A stretch of DNA of 64,000 nucleotides, taken from positions 1,798,001-1,862,000 of the forward strand of contig NZ_CP047209.1 of NCBI RefSeq assembly GCF_030408755.1, written 5' to 3'. Both the position numbers and the translations under genes were made by a program. The stretch is from Corynebacterium felinum. Its GTDB lineage: Bacteria; Actinomycetota; Actinomycetes; Mycobacteriales; Mycobacteriaceae. The notes below the pieces were generated by a model. It made no database searches, was not told where the DNA came from, and saw only the letters and a list, made by a program, of their open reading frames with translations. Positions 39,525 to 50,100 of the stretch are shown in pieces (position 1 is the stretch's first letter; every line of letters begins with the position of its first letter).

Positions 39525-40433
39525 TTAACAAGCAATAAACTCGTTGACCTGCTCGCGAGTTGGTGGATTCGCACCAAAGTGCGTGCAATTTATCGCTGCG
39601 GCGGTAGCCGCAAACTCCGCAATGCGACGCCATTGATCAAGATCAAAGCCTGCGACCTGCTGGCGAACATTCTTTCCACCGCACAAACGATGAATCTCGG
39701 CGAGCACGCACCCCATCACGGTATCGCCCGCCCCAATCGTATCCGCCACATGCACAGTCGGGGCTGGTACGCTCAGGCGCTGTTTGCCCAGCACAATCTC
39801 AATGCCCTCACTACCACGGGTAATCAACTTCACCGGCACCTGCGGGTCATCGAGAAACGCATCCTCTTCTTCTGATAGCTTCAGCAGATCGACGTCGACA
39901 AGCAATGAACGCACAAACGCGCGATGAGAATCAGTAGCGCACAATGGGCGAATATTAGGATCGAGTGCCACAAACACACCCGCCGCAGACAACCTGCGCA
40001 ACAACCCCGCCAAGCGCGAAGCACCCGGTTCTAACGCCAACGACAACGTGCCAAAACAGGCAATATCAGTAACCAGCTCCTCCGGCGGTGACACGAAACG
40101 ATCCGCAGTGCCCTCAACGTAAAAGGTATAGTGCGCACTCCCATCCGTTTCCCGTGACGCAAGCGCTAGTGTGGTCGGCTCATCGCCACGCTGCACCAAG
40201 GAAACATCCACCCCCTCCTGCTTAAGTTTATCCACCAACGCCGAGCCGAACCCATCCGAAGACAGCCGTGAAACAAACTGCACCGGCACCCCTTGGCGCG
40301 CACTTGCAATCGCGACATTAAAGGGACCCCCACCCAAAGCTGGTTGAAGTGGCGCTACACGCGCATCCACACCATCAGCAACATCCACCATTGGGACTAA
40401 ATCGACAAGGCCTTCGCCACACACCGTAATCAT
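39525..40433 (-). CDS. PfkB-family sugar kinase (fructokinase-like)
   Basis: 302 aa from ATG 40433 (MITVCGEGLVDLVP); GGGGGA lies just before it and starts at 40457 or 40466 are possible. The PfkB signature near the C-terminus is HVADTIGAGDTVMGCVL with the catalytic Asp, and the N-terminal PALGGGPFNVAIASARQGV is the substrate-binding segment. It phosphorylates a sugar or nucleoside with ATP, fructose being the best guess. It lies downstream of pnp in the same direction, separated by a hairpin. Confidence 0.85.
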   Translation of the reverse strand: MITVCGEGLVDLVPMVDVADGVDARVAPLQPALGGGPFNVAIASARQGVPVQFVSRLSSDGFGSALVDKLKQEGVDVSLVQRGDEPTTLALASRETDGSAHYTFYVEGTADRFVSPPEELVTDIACFGTLSLALEPGASRLAGLLRRLSAAGVFVALDPNIRPLCATDSHRAFVRSLLVDVDLLKLSEEEDAFLDDPQVPVKLITRGSEGIEIVLGKQRLSVPAPTVHVADTIGAGDTVMGCVLAEIHRLCGGKNVRQQVAGFDLDQWRRIAEFAATAAAINCTHFGANPPTREQVNEFIAC

Positions 40434-40504
40434 TCCCCCAGTGTAGTTTCCACGCATCTTCACCAATGCATAAACAGCAAAAATTTTTCACCCGCAACCC
40501 ACAA

Positions 40505-40551
40505 ACTCCCGCCCACTTTCCTTCAATACACAAAAGGAAGTGGACGGGAGT
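40505..40551 (-). terminator. pnp terminator
   Basis: ACTCCCGCCCACTTTCCTT and AAGGAAGTGGACGGGAGT pair over about 17 bp with one mismatch and a short AT-rich loop, 28 bp beyond the pnp stop. The T tail on the minus strand is short. Confidence 0.7.
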
Positions 40552-40578
40552 GAATGGAAAACTACCGTTTATTAACGA

Positions 40579-42852
40579 CTAGGAGTTTTCAGCAACCAAG
40601 CCCAGGGAGATCTTGCCGCGGTTATCAATATCGAGAATCTCAACCTCAATCTTGTCACCAACATTGACAACATCTTCGACCTTATCAATGCGCTTGCCAT
40701 TACCCAGCTTAGAAATGTGCACCAAGCCGTCACGACCAGGAACCAAAGATACGAACGCGCCGAAGGCAGTGGTCTTGACAACCGTGCCCAAGAAGCGCTC
40801 GCCAACCTTTGGCAACTGAGGATTCGCAATCGCATTAATACGCTCAATCGCAGCTTCCGCAGCTTTACCACCAGTAGCCGAAATGTACACAGTGCCATCT
40901 TCCTCAATGGAAATATCGGCACCGGTCGCCTCAGTGATCTCGTTAATGGTTTTGCCCTTCGGCCCAATAACCTCACCGATCTTCGACACAGGAACCTTGA
41001 TCGAGGTGATACGAGGAGCGAACTGGCTCATCTCATCAGGAGAATCAATCACCTGAGCCATGGTATCGAGAATGGTCAAACGAGCATCGCGAGCCTGCGA
41101 CAAAGCAGAAGCCAAAACCTCGGAAGGAATACCATCCAACTTAGTGTCCAGCTGCAAGGCAGTAATGAACTCGGAAGTACCAGCAACCTTGAAGTCCATG
41201 TCGCCGAAGGCATCCTCAGCGCCCAAAATGTCAGTCAACGCAACATAGCGAGTCTCACCATCAACCTCATCGGAAACTAAGCCCATTGCAATACCTGCGA
41301 CTGGAGCCAACAGTGGAACACCAGCGTTGTACAGCGACAAGGTGGATGCACACACCGAACCCATGGAGGTCGAACCATTCGAGCCCAACGCCTCCGACAC
41401 CTGGCGGATAGCGTAAGGGAACTCCTCACGAGGAGGAATCACAGGAACCAATGCGCGCTCAGCCAACGCACCGTGGCCAATCTCGCGACGCTTCGGCGAA
41501 CCCACACGACCAGTCTCACCAGTGGAATATGGTGGGAAGTTGTAGTGGTGGATATAACGCTTCGAGGTGGTCGGGGTCAGCGAATCAATCTGCTGCTCCA
41601 TCTTCAGCATGTCGAGAGTAGTCACACCCATGATCTGGGTTTCGCCACGCTCGAACAGCGAAGAACCGTGTGCACGAGGGATGAGATCAACTTCAACGCC
41701 AAGGTCACGGATATCGGTCACGCCACGGCCATCGATACGGAATTCTTCCGTCAAGATCATGTGGCGCACAACCTTCTTCATGACAGAGTTGTAAGCAGCA
41801 CGGATCTCCTTGGAAACGCTTGCCTCGTCGCTGGAATCTTGGGCAAACTTCGGCAGCAGCGCAGCCTCAACTTCTTCCATGTACTCGTTGGTGGCGTCGT
41901 CACGCTCCTGCTTCGACTTCACCGTCAGCAGCTGTGCAAGCTTCTTTGCAGCCTTCTTCTCCACCGCTGCGAACACCTCATCAGAATACGGTGGGAACAG
42001 TGGGAACTCTTGAGTTTCCTTCGCAGCAAGCTCAGCCAAACCAGCCTGGGCGCGGCATAAAACCTCAATGAAAGGCTTCGCAGCTTCCAAGCCCTGGGCC
42101 ACAACCTCTTCGGTAGGGGCAGGCTTACCCTCACGAATCTGCGCCACAACAGAATCGGTAGCGCCAGCTTCAACCATCATGATGGCAACATCATCAACAG
42201 TCTTCTTGCCGACCTTCTTGCTCACAATGCGGCCAGCGACAACGAGCTCGAACAGAGCCTGCTCATGCTGGGCGTAAGTGGGGAACGCAACCCACTGGCC
42301 TTCTGGGTGATCCTCATCAGCAAGCAGCGCCATACGCACGCCACCGACAGGGCCAGACACTGGCAGACCAGAAAGCTGAGTTGCCGCAGACGCACCGTTG
42401 ATAGCAACAACGTCATACATATCTTCAGGGTTAACCGACAGTACGGTCACAACAACCTGCACTTCGTTGCGCAAACCCTTCACGAAGGTTGGGCGCAGCG
42501 GGCGGTCGATCAAGCGACACGCCAAGATTGCTTCAGTAGAAGGGCGACCCTCACGACGGAAGAAGGAACCGGGGATGCGGCCTGCAGCGTACATGCGCTC
42601 TTCAACATCAACGGTCAGTGGGAAAAAGTCAAAACCCTCGCGAGGCTGATTCGATGCTGTCACTGTAGACAGCAACATGTTTTCTTCATCCAAGTACGTG
42701 GTCACGGAGCCACCCGCTTGGCGGGCTAGTTGACCGGTTTCAAAACGGATGATGCGGGTACCGAAATCCCCGTTGTCGATAATTGCTTTTGCTTCGGTAA
42801 TCCCGTATTCAGGATCTTCATTGAAAGAAACGAGTTTTTTCGCGTTGCTCAT
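40579..42852 (-). CDS. pnp: Polyribonucleotide nucleotidyltransferase
   Basis: 757 aa from ATG 42852 with GAGGAG upstream. Phosphorolytic 3'-5' exonuclease; also a guanosine pentaphosphate synthetase in actinobacteria. Two RNase PH domains (second with [20 protein letters not shown] and [22 protein letters not shown] in parts), KH domain ([20 protein letters not shown]) and C-terminal S1 domain ([21 protein letters not shown]). pnp normally directly follows rpsO in this lineage; here the two are 13.8 kb apart because an island is inserted. Confidence 0.97.
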   Translation of the reverse strand: MSNAKKLVSFNEDPEYGITEAKAIIDNGDFGTRIIRFETGQLARQAGGSVTTYLDEENMLLSTVTASNQPREGFDFFPLTVDVEERMYAAGRIPGSFFRREGRPSTEAILACRLIDRPLRPTFVKGLRNEVQVVVTVLSVNPEDMYDVVAINGASAATQLSGLPVSGPVGGVRMALLADEDHPEGQWVAFPTYAQHEQALFELVVAGRIVSKKVGKKTVDDVAIMMVEAGATDSVVAQIREGKPAPTEEVVAQGLEAAKPFIEVLCRAQAGLAELAAKETQEFPLFPPYSDEVFAAVEKKAAKKLAQLLTVKSKQERDDATNEYMEEVEAALLPKFAQDSSDEASVSKEIRAAYNSVMKKVVRHMILTEEFRIDGRGVTDIRDLGVEVDLIPRAHGSSLFERGETQIMGVTTLDMLKMEQQIDSLTPTTSKRYIHHYNFPPYSTGETGRVGSPKRREIGHGALAERALVPVIPPREEFPYAIRQVSEALGSNGSTSMGSVCASTLSLYNAGVPLLAPVAGIAMGLVSDEVDGETRYVALTDILGAEDAFGDMDFKVAGTSEFITALQLDTKLDGIPSEVLASALSQARDARLTILDTMAQVIDSPDEMSQFAPRITSIKVPVSKIGEVIGPKGKTINEITEATGADISIEEDGTVYISATGGKAAEAAIERINAIANPQLPKVGERFLGTVVKTTAFGAFVSLVPGRDGLVHISKLGNGKRIDKVEDVVNVGDKIEVEILDIDNRGKISLGLVAENS

Positions 42853-43627
42853 GAGCACGTGCTCCTCTTTGTTATGCGTGCTTTTCGACGGTCATCGGTG
42901 CCGTCGAAGAATTTTTGTGACTATTTTCTTAACTCGAAAAACGCAACAGGAAGAGTCTAGCACGAGGCGTTCTTAAGATTGGAAAAAGTTTCGCCTCAAT
43001 CACCCAATGGTAGTTGCCTTGCCCCCCCCTCACAGAGCTTTGACCACCTTGAGCAGCCCTTGCCCTGCGGGATTTATGCACACTAATTTTCGTTAGTTCA
43101 TTCAAAGCATCAGCGCGAATGTGAATGCTGCCACTTCTTATCTCCTACCCCCGCAAATAGAGAGCTACACCACCGACCAAAAGGGCTCGATTGTTTCACA
43201 GTTTTCGCACTGATTGCACGTCCTACTGAGAACAAGTACAGCATTGCGAATATGGGCAGTGGAGTGTCATCTTTTTCATTCAACCTGAGAAAAAGTATAG
43301 AACTGGTCACATCTTAGTCTTAGAATTGATTCGCGCAAGCGAGTAAGACATCCCGACTTTAGACCGCCTTGCATAGTTGGGGTAGTGGAGTGAAGAATCT
43401 CCAATCAACCGAGTATTCTTAAAGCCCGAAGATCGCGCACCACCCGAGCAAAACAGCAAAGTTTCTGCTTAGCGCAATGATTTTCATTACCGCTCACGCG
43501 ACTTTCACAGTTTCCTTGCGCTGAATATCTACAATATTCCAGCCTGACTTTGTGCTGTGTTTGCCGCCCAAACGGCACCCCTCTACCCACAGCCCAAACT
43601 CTTAGCTTTTTCTAAGGAGATTGTTGT
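42853..43627. other. Intergenic region pnp / spaA
   Basis: 775 bp without a convincing gene. It carries the divergent promoters of pnp and the pilus operon and a run of eight C at about 43022. It marks the left edge of the island inserted between pnp and rpsO. A small dyad (CTTAGCTTTTTCTAAG) lies over the spaA ribosome binding site at 43600-43618. Confidence 0.45.
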
Positions 43628-45250
43628 ATGTCTCGTTCAACACGCTTTGCATCACTACTTGCAACCACTGCGGTCCTATCCTCTTCATTCATGGTCGGCC
43701 TACCACTGGCCAGCGCCGTGGACACGCCTGCGAACGCAGCAATCTCCGGTATTCCCGCTGAGGTCACCTTGAAGGTGCACAAGCTCGTGGGCCTTCCCAA
43801 TAACGTTCAGGCCACCGGCGCCGATCTTGGTCAGGCACTTCCTGAAGGCACCACTCCAGGTGAGGGCGTGACTTTTTACGCCTACCGCGTCAAGGCCGTT
43901 GACCTGACAACCCAAGCAGGCTGGCGCGAAGCAGCAAAGCTGGATCTGAACACTCTGTTTGAAGAAAAGCTGCGTACTCCTGGTGCACGCACTGATGCTG
44001 TGGAAGAACAGAAGACTGCTGTCAGTGGCGCTGATGGTGTGGCAAGCTTTGACAAGCTTCCTGTTGGATTGTACCTAGTGGTGGAAGAAGCATTCCCGAA
44101 GCCCAACGGCCAGGCTGCATCTCCTGCCGCACCATTCTTAGTCACCGTGCCCACCACTGAGCCTACGCAGCGCCACACCTGGCTCGATACGGTGCACGTG
44201 TACCCCAAGAATCAGGTTGTGCCTAAGCCTCAGAAGAAGATCATTGATCCCGTAGCCACTGATCCCGCTCAAGCTGCTAATCTCACCGGTTCGGCTGTGG
44301 GCGAAACTATCGGCTTCGAAATCAACGCGACTGCACCTAAGCACCCAGCACATGATCCGTACACCGGTTTTGTCATCGCCGACCTACTGGCTGAAGAACT
44401 CGCTGAGCCCACTGTCACAGAGGTGTCCATCAATGACGCAAAGCTCGACTCTGCCGAATTCGATGTTGCTGCATACCAGATCGAAAACCGTTGGGCGCTG
44501 CGTATTTCCTTGAAAGAAGAGGCCGCCAAGAAGCTCGGTGCTGCAGATGCATCGGTGAAGGCAACGTTCGTGGCCAAGGTGGAAAAACTGCCTGCGCGCA
44601 CCTTGGATAACAAGGCTTTTGCTATTCCACAAAAGGTCGAAGTTTCTCCAGAAAACAACAACACGTGGAATCCTGTGGTTGAGGGTCCCAAGAATGGTTC
44701 GGAATCTTCCACTGCGAAGGCTGTTTTTGGCACGATCACTGTGACCAAGCACGACGAAGCAAATGCTGCTTTGGCAGATGCTCAGTTCCAGCTGCACCGT
44801 TGCGGTGCCGATAACAAGGTAGTTGCTGGTTCCCTGCCTATTAAGGCTGATGGGAAAACAGAGTGGACTTCGTCCAAGGAAGGTACCTTTACCATCAACG
44901 GTATTCACTTGGGCAATATTGATACCGCTGCAACTACTGGTCCTGCCGACACCACTGTGGCCTACACCGACCTATGGGCACATCAAGGCACCCAGTTCTG
45001 TTTGGTTGAGGTGCAAGCACCTGCTGGTTTCGCTTTAGCTCCTGCCCCAATCCCTGTGCCTGGCTTGACTGCGAATGAAGCAACCCAGGAAGTAGTCAAG
45101 GTTAATCTCACTGCCCTGAACACCAAGGCGAATGCTGATTTCACCCTGCCACTCACCGGTGGTAAGGGCTTGTGGTCACTGCTGGGTTCAGGCGTTGTGC
45201 TTCTTCTGCTGTGCGTAGCACTGATTGTTCGTTCCCGGAAGAACTTCTAA
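43628..45250 (+). CDS. spaA: Major pilin, SpaA type
   Basis: 540 aa. Shaft subunit of a sortase-assembled pilus. Signal peptide about residues 1-30 (ending PLASA); pilin motif WLDTVHVYPKNQVV with the Lys that takes part in the isopeptide link; a degenerate E-box (FCLVEVQAPAGFA); and a sorting signal LPLTGGKG followed by a hydrophobic helix and the basic tail RSRKNF. CnaB-type domains fill the middle. AAGGAG precedes the ATG. Order spaA-sortase-spaB-spaC equals the C. diphtheriae SpaA cluster. A strong hairpin follows the gene. Confidence 0.88.
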   Translation: MSRSTRFASLLATTAVLSSSFMVGLPLASAVDTPANAAISGIPAEVTLKVHKLVGLPNNVQATGADLGQALPEGTTPGEGVTFYAYRVKAVDLTTQAGWREAAKLDLNTLFEEKLRTPGARTDAVEEQKTAVSGADGVASFDKLPVGLYLVVEEAFPKPNGQAASPAAPFLVTVPTTEPTQRHTWLDTVHVYPKNQVVPKPQKKIIDPVATDPAQAANLTGSAVGETIGFEINATAPKHPAHDPYTGFVIADLLAEELAEPTVTEVSINDAKLDSAEFDVAAYQIENRWALRISLKEEAAKKLGAADASVKATFVAKVEKLPARTLDNKAFAIPQKVEVSPENNNTWNPVVEGPKNGSESSTAKAVFGTITVTKHDEANAALADAQFQLHRCGADNKVVAGSLPIKADGKTEWTSSKEGTFTINGIHLGNIDTAATTGPADTTVAYTDLWAHQGTQFCLVEVQAPAGFALAPAPIPVPGLTANEATQEVVKVNLTALNTKANADFTLPLTGGKGLWSLLGSGVVLLLLCVALIVRSRKNF

Positions 45251-45338
45251 CTCAGCCGGTGGCGTCGGTACTCGTCGTCACCATTATTGCGTGCCCTTTT
45301 CACCTGTTTCCTCTTACTCGCGCGAGTGCGTAAGGTTC

Positions 45339-45373
45339 CCCCCGCCCACTTTTAGTGTGGTTGTGGGCGGGGG
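45339..45373 (+). terminator. Attenuator hairpin between spaA and the sortase gene
   Basis: CCCCCGCCCAC pairs perfectly with GTGGGCGGGGG over 11 bp with a 13-nt loop, followed by TGAGGTTTTTCACGTTTTTG. This should stop a share of transcripts after spaA and so make the major pilin in excess over sortase and minor pilins. Confidence 0.75.
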
Positions 45374-45415
45374 TGAGGTTTTTCACGTTTTTGTTTCTCC
45401 CTTGATGGCCCGTGT

Positions 45416-46381
45416 GTGCAGATAAGTGAAGTGTTTACACAGCTGATGACAAAACATACTGAAACATCCCTTTCGCCGACTTCCTCAGCACAGCGGCAAG
45501 GTCGGCGCACCCTTTGTGCGGTGCTGATTTTAGCTTTGGCTGGTGTGAGTTTGTTGCTGTATCCGCTGGGCGTGACCTTGCTTCATAATTCTCAGCAGGT
45601 TGCGCAGGTGGATCAGTACCGCCGTGCGCATGCGCAGGTTGATGATCACGATCGAAATTTTTGGCTGCAGCGTGCGCGTGAGTACAACGCGCAGTTTAGT
45701 GGTGCCCCGATTTTGGATCCGTGGCTGCGCCGTGTGGCTCGCGATAACGATCCGTATCAGGATTATGTGCGTGAGCTGAATCCTTCGGGCACTCCTGATG
45801 CTGTGATGGCTGTCATCGCTGTGCCGAGTATTGGTGTGAAGTTGCCTGTTTTGCACGGTTCTTCCCCGCACACATTGGAGCAGGGTGTGGGTCACTTGTA
45901 TGGTTCGGCGTTGCCTGTTGGTGGCGTGGGTACGCACAGCATCGTCACAGGGCATACCGGGCTTGTGGGGGCGACGATGTTTGACAAGCTTATCGACGTC
46001 GCTATCGGTGATGCGATCTATATCGATGTTCTGGGGGAAACATTGAAGTACGAAGTTGGCGCAATCACCACGGTGCTGCCCGATGAGATTTCGCAGTTAC
46101 AGCCAGTCGCCGACCAGGATCTGCTGACCTTAATTACCTGCACGCCCTACGGGATTAACACTCACCGTTTGCTTGTGCAGGCCCATCGTGTCGACGTCGA
46201 TACGCACGAAGCTGCCGAAGTGTTCGACCATGCCAGCATTTGGCAACCCTGGATGATCGTCGTGCTTGGCATCATCGTGCTCTTTGTCCTCATCCTCGCC
46301 TACTACCTGCTACGCACACGACGCCGCACCCACACAACTGAAGTAGGTCGACACCGCATCACCGAAGAAAGCGCATCATGA
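45416..46381 (+). CDS. srtA: Class C (pilus-specific) sortase
   Basis: 321 aa counted from GTG 45416; ATG 45446 is an alternative and neither has a clear ribosome binding site. Polymerises pilins on the outer membrane face by transpeptidation. One hydrophobic helix near the N-terminus and a second near the C-terminus anchor it. The catalytic triad is seen as His in VTGHTGLVG, Cys in TLITCTPYG and Arg in NTHRLLVQ; the lid motif DPW of class C sortases is in APILDPWLRRV. Its TGA overlaps the spaB ATG (ATGA). Confidence 0.9.
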   Translation: MQISEVFTQLMTKHTETSLSPTSSAQRQGRRTLCAVLILALAGVSLLLYPLGVTLLHNSQQVAQVDQYRRAHAQVDDHDRNFWLQRAREYNAQFSGAPILDPWLRRVARDNDPYQDYVRELNPSGTPDAVMAVIAVPSIGVKLPVLHGSSPHTLEQGVGHLYGSALPVGGVGTHSIVTGHTGLVGATMFDKLIDVAIGDAIYIDVLGETLKYEVGAITTVLPDEISQLQPVADQDLLTLITCTPYGINTHRLLVQAHRVDVDTHEAAEVFDHASIWQPWMIVVLGIIVLFVLILAYYLLRTRRRTHTTEVGRHRITEESAS

Positions 46382-47154
46382 TCACTCACACAATTCGTCG
46401 GTTTGCTCTCAGCACAGGGCTTAGCCTGAGCCTTTTGTGCGCGATTACACCCCCTGTGTGGGCATCCGCACCCTATCTGGCACCAAGCGCAGAAACCCTC
46501 GCACAGTTCGACGGACACCACCGTGGCCAGGTCACAGTCACTTTGATTAACGACAACCGCTTCGACGACCAAGCAGCCCCAACCACCGGCGTACCAGTCC
46601 TGCTTGCACAAATCGCAGACGTTGACCTGCTCCACCCCACCGCCTGGAACTTTCACAAACCCGAAACCACCCACGCCTACGTCGAAGCTGCGCAACAATT
46701 GGCAAGCTCCGACATCGCAGCCCGCTACACGCAAACAACCGACAGCAACGGCACCGCAACCTTTAACGACCTGCCCATTGGCGTCTATGTCGTACTGCCT
46801 GCCGAGGCGGAGAAAAACTTCTTCCACCCGCTTGTGCTCAGCGTGCCGCACTACACGCCGCTATCAGGGGTGCTCACACTCAGCGTGTCCACCTACCCCA
46901 AACCGCGCCCAACAAACGACGGAGCACCTACGCCACAGCCGCAACCAATACCAACCACCAGCGTGCACGCGACCCCACCAGCCACACCGGACAAAGCTCA
47001 CGGATCAACGCAGTGGGCACTCAGCCTTGCACACACCGGTGCCAACACAGTGTGGCTTGCACTGATAGGCATCGTGCTGCTTGCCTGCGGACTCCTTCTC
47101 TTCCTGCGCCGATACCGCAACCACCCCAATACATCCCAAGAACCCAGCCTGTAG
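46378..47154 (+). CDS. spaB: Minor pilin, SpaB type
   Basis: 258 aa. Signal peptide (residues 1-30, ending PVWASA), one Ig/CnaB-like domain (about 45-175, with SNGTATFNDLPIGVYVV), a Pro/Thr-rich linker, then the sorting signal LAHTGANT, a hydrophobic helix and a basic tail. LAHTG departs from the usual LPxTG. SpaB-type pilins end polymerisation and join the pilus to the cell wall. It overlaps the sortase gene by 4 bp. Confidence 0.8.
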   Translation: MITHTIRRFALSTGLSLSLLCAITPPVWASAPYLAPSAETLAQFDGHHRGQVTVTLINDNRFDDQAAPTTGVPVLLAQIADVDLLHPTAWNFHKPETTHAYVEAAQQLASSDIAARYTQTTDSNGTATFNDLPIGVYVVLPAEAEKNFFHPLVLSVPHYTPLSGVLTLSVSTYPKPRPTNDGAPTPQPQPIPTTSVHATPPATPDKAHGSTQWALSLAHTGANTVWLALIGIVLLACGLLLFLRRYRNHPNTSQEPSL

Positions 47155-47181
47155 GAACTCGAAAAAGAAACGGAGAGCACC

Positions 47182-50100
47182 ATGAAGATTTCGTGGCCAC
47201 GGCGCACACCACCATCACCACCAAGACGCACACGCGCCCGACTAGCCCGACTCGCCGCACTCACTTTGAGCACAGTTCTCACAGTGGGCCTAGCACCAGT
47301 AGTCGTCAACCCCACCCAGCCTGCGGCAACCGCCCACGCACAAACACCACCCCGCGCCACAGGCACAGTCGCTGACGCCGACACCGGAACGTGTGGCAGC
47401 TCCGTGGCACTTGTCTTCGACCTCTCCAACTCACTGAATGCCACCGACGTATACAACGCAAAAATTGCCGTTAAACAGCTTATTCGTAACCTCAGTGGCG
47501 CACCCTACACATTTGCCCTCTACACCTTCGCCTCCACCGCGCCGGCATACGGAAACCCGAATCTCATGGGTACAAACATCTTTAACTCCAAAGATACCGA
47601 GCCACTTCTGGCCGCAGTGGACCGACTCCACCTGCCCGGTGGCCCCAACGGTGGCACCAACTGGGAAGGCGCATTCCGGCGCCTGAGCGAAGATGCCGCC
47701 CTTGGCAACCGCTACGATACCGTCTACTTCATCACCGACGGCTCCCCCACCTTCGCCGAAAACGGTTCCAACAGGGCAGGTAACTCCACCGAAAAAAACG
47801 AACTCTACGACGCCATCGCAGCGAAAGAAGAGTTCGAAAACCGCTTCCACTCCAAAGTGATTCCCGTAGGTGTGGGGCACGATATTAGTACCAACGCACC
47901 TCGCCCCATCTTCGAACTGGGGAATTGGCCAATCTATGATTCCAACGGCTGGTTCCGCGGCTACCAATATGGTTGGGGAAGCCGCGAATCTCAAACCCCA
48001 CGCGCCATGCTTGAGAAAATCACAGGCCGGGGCCAGAACGCCATTTATGTTCGCGACTACTCCGAACTGCCCAATGATCTAGCCCGCAATGTGGTTACTG
48101 GCTGCATGTACGTGGTCAACAACATTGTTGACGGCACAGGAAAAGTCATCCACCATGCCCCCGACTGGACCTACGGGCTAGATGCATCAGGACGAGCACG
48201 AATCCCACAATCGGTGACCACCTCCGATCAAGGTAGCGCCCATTTTTCTGCCAAAGACTTCGGTAACGGCTCAGTACAGATCACCATCACGCAACGCACC
48301 GCACCAGGCTTTCGACTCGTCCCCAACACAGACGGTTCCCTTGCCACATGTAAGGCGTTTCGCGCGGGGCAAGGACAAGTGATACTTCCGGTCACCAACG
48401 TCGGAAAAAATGGCATCAAAGTTCAAGCCAGCGCTACGGAAATCGTGTCCTGCGAATTTAATAACGAACCTTCTGCTCCACTGGCACTGCAAAAAACTGA
48501 CATTATCCGCACCCCACAGCTTCAGCAGGAACTCAACTCAAAGGCCGACGACTTCACCTTCACCTGCACCCACCCTGCAGAACGCACCATTAAAGGTGAG
48601 CGTCAAGGCTTAAAGTCAATGACCGAACTGAACAAAGAAGATTTGGGCACGCTGCCCATCGGCACCGAGTGCACCGTGACTCAAAAACTCAGCCCCTTTG
48701 ACCGCAACCGCATTAACGTGGACGTAAACTGGTTCGGTACCAATCTGGATATTCTCGACGTCTCACCCGATGGTCTAACGGTGAAAGTTCGCGCGAACGG
48801 CAACGCCTACCACACCAACGGCTCCACTCTTCGTGCGGTTAATACCTACACCGCAAAACTGGCAACGTTGCGCTTGAGCAAAGAATTCTCAGCCGAAAAC
48901 CAGCTTCCATTCAACGAAGCCCCCTTTGGCTACGGCATCACCTACTCCTGCCGCTATGTACCCAACCCTAAGGCAATGCCGGAGGCACACAACGCTCCAT
49001 CCCTCTACGAAGTAGCTACTGGCGACGCCATCTTGATGCGTTCGGGAATCCTCGAACTTGGCCCCTACCCCGTTGGCACCCAGTGCATTTTGAACGAAAA
49101 AGCATTAGCCAACGGCCACGGCGATCCCGCAGTTGAAAACTATGACCTCACCACCAGCTGGTCATCAACATTATGTGGCGAAAAAGGCAAGCAGTGTACC
49201 TCCAACATTGTGCGTTTAGCTTCCGAAGGTAAGCATGATCTAAGCGTGACCAATACCTACACAAGAAAAACCACCAGCTTAAGCGTGTCCAAAAAGCTGG
49301 AAGGTAAAGCCGCGCAGCTTGGTTTAGGTACTCCCTATCTTTTCGACATCACCTGTCAAGACGGTCACAAACAAAGCTTTAGCCACACCGGCCTGCACGT
49401 GCCCGGCGGTTCCCGCAACCTCATCGAGGGCATCCCCGTGGGCTCGAAATGTACCATCACTGAGCAACCCAGTACGCACCCACAGGTAGATATCACCCAG
49501 CCTGCTGAGCAGACTATTACCATCAACGAAGATCCCCACGACAACAACGTGGACATTATTAACCACCTTGAGCCCAAGATGGGTGAAATTCGCCTCAGCA
49601 AAAATGTCGATGCCACAGGCATCGTGGACGAAGCTACCCGCCAACGCGTCGCTGAAATGACATTCACCGTGATTGCTCGATGCCGCAGCAAAAACCGCGA
49701 CTGGGAAGTCTTCACCCACGATATTCGCGACAACGAAACCTGGACTGTTGGCACTTTCCCCTTCGGCACCCACTGTGGCTTTGAAGAAACCACTCCAGCA
49801 CCTGAAGGCGTGGACATGGTTGCTAAGTTCAATCCACAATCCGTGGAAGTTTCTTCCACCGATGGCCACGACGTGACCTTGACCAACACATTAAGCACCG
49901 CCACCGGTGATCTCAAAGTGATCAAGGCAACCGATACCACTGCCCTCGATGAGCATGCACGAAACCTCGTGCCGACGTCGTTACGCGTGCACTACCAGTG
50001 CGGTGCCAACACCGGCACCCTCGATATCAACGAAGCCGGCGGCTGGACCGCAACCAGCCCCGACCTCAGCGCCGTTGCCGGACAGCAGTGCACCTTCACC

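Noticed and set aside
43022..43030. Phase-variable C tract upstream of the pilus operon
   Set aside because: Eight C in a row, but about 600 bp from spaA and not in a visible promoter spacer or reading frame.
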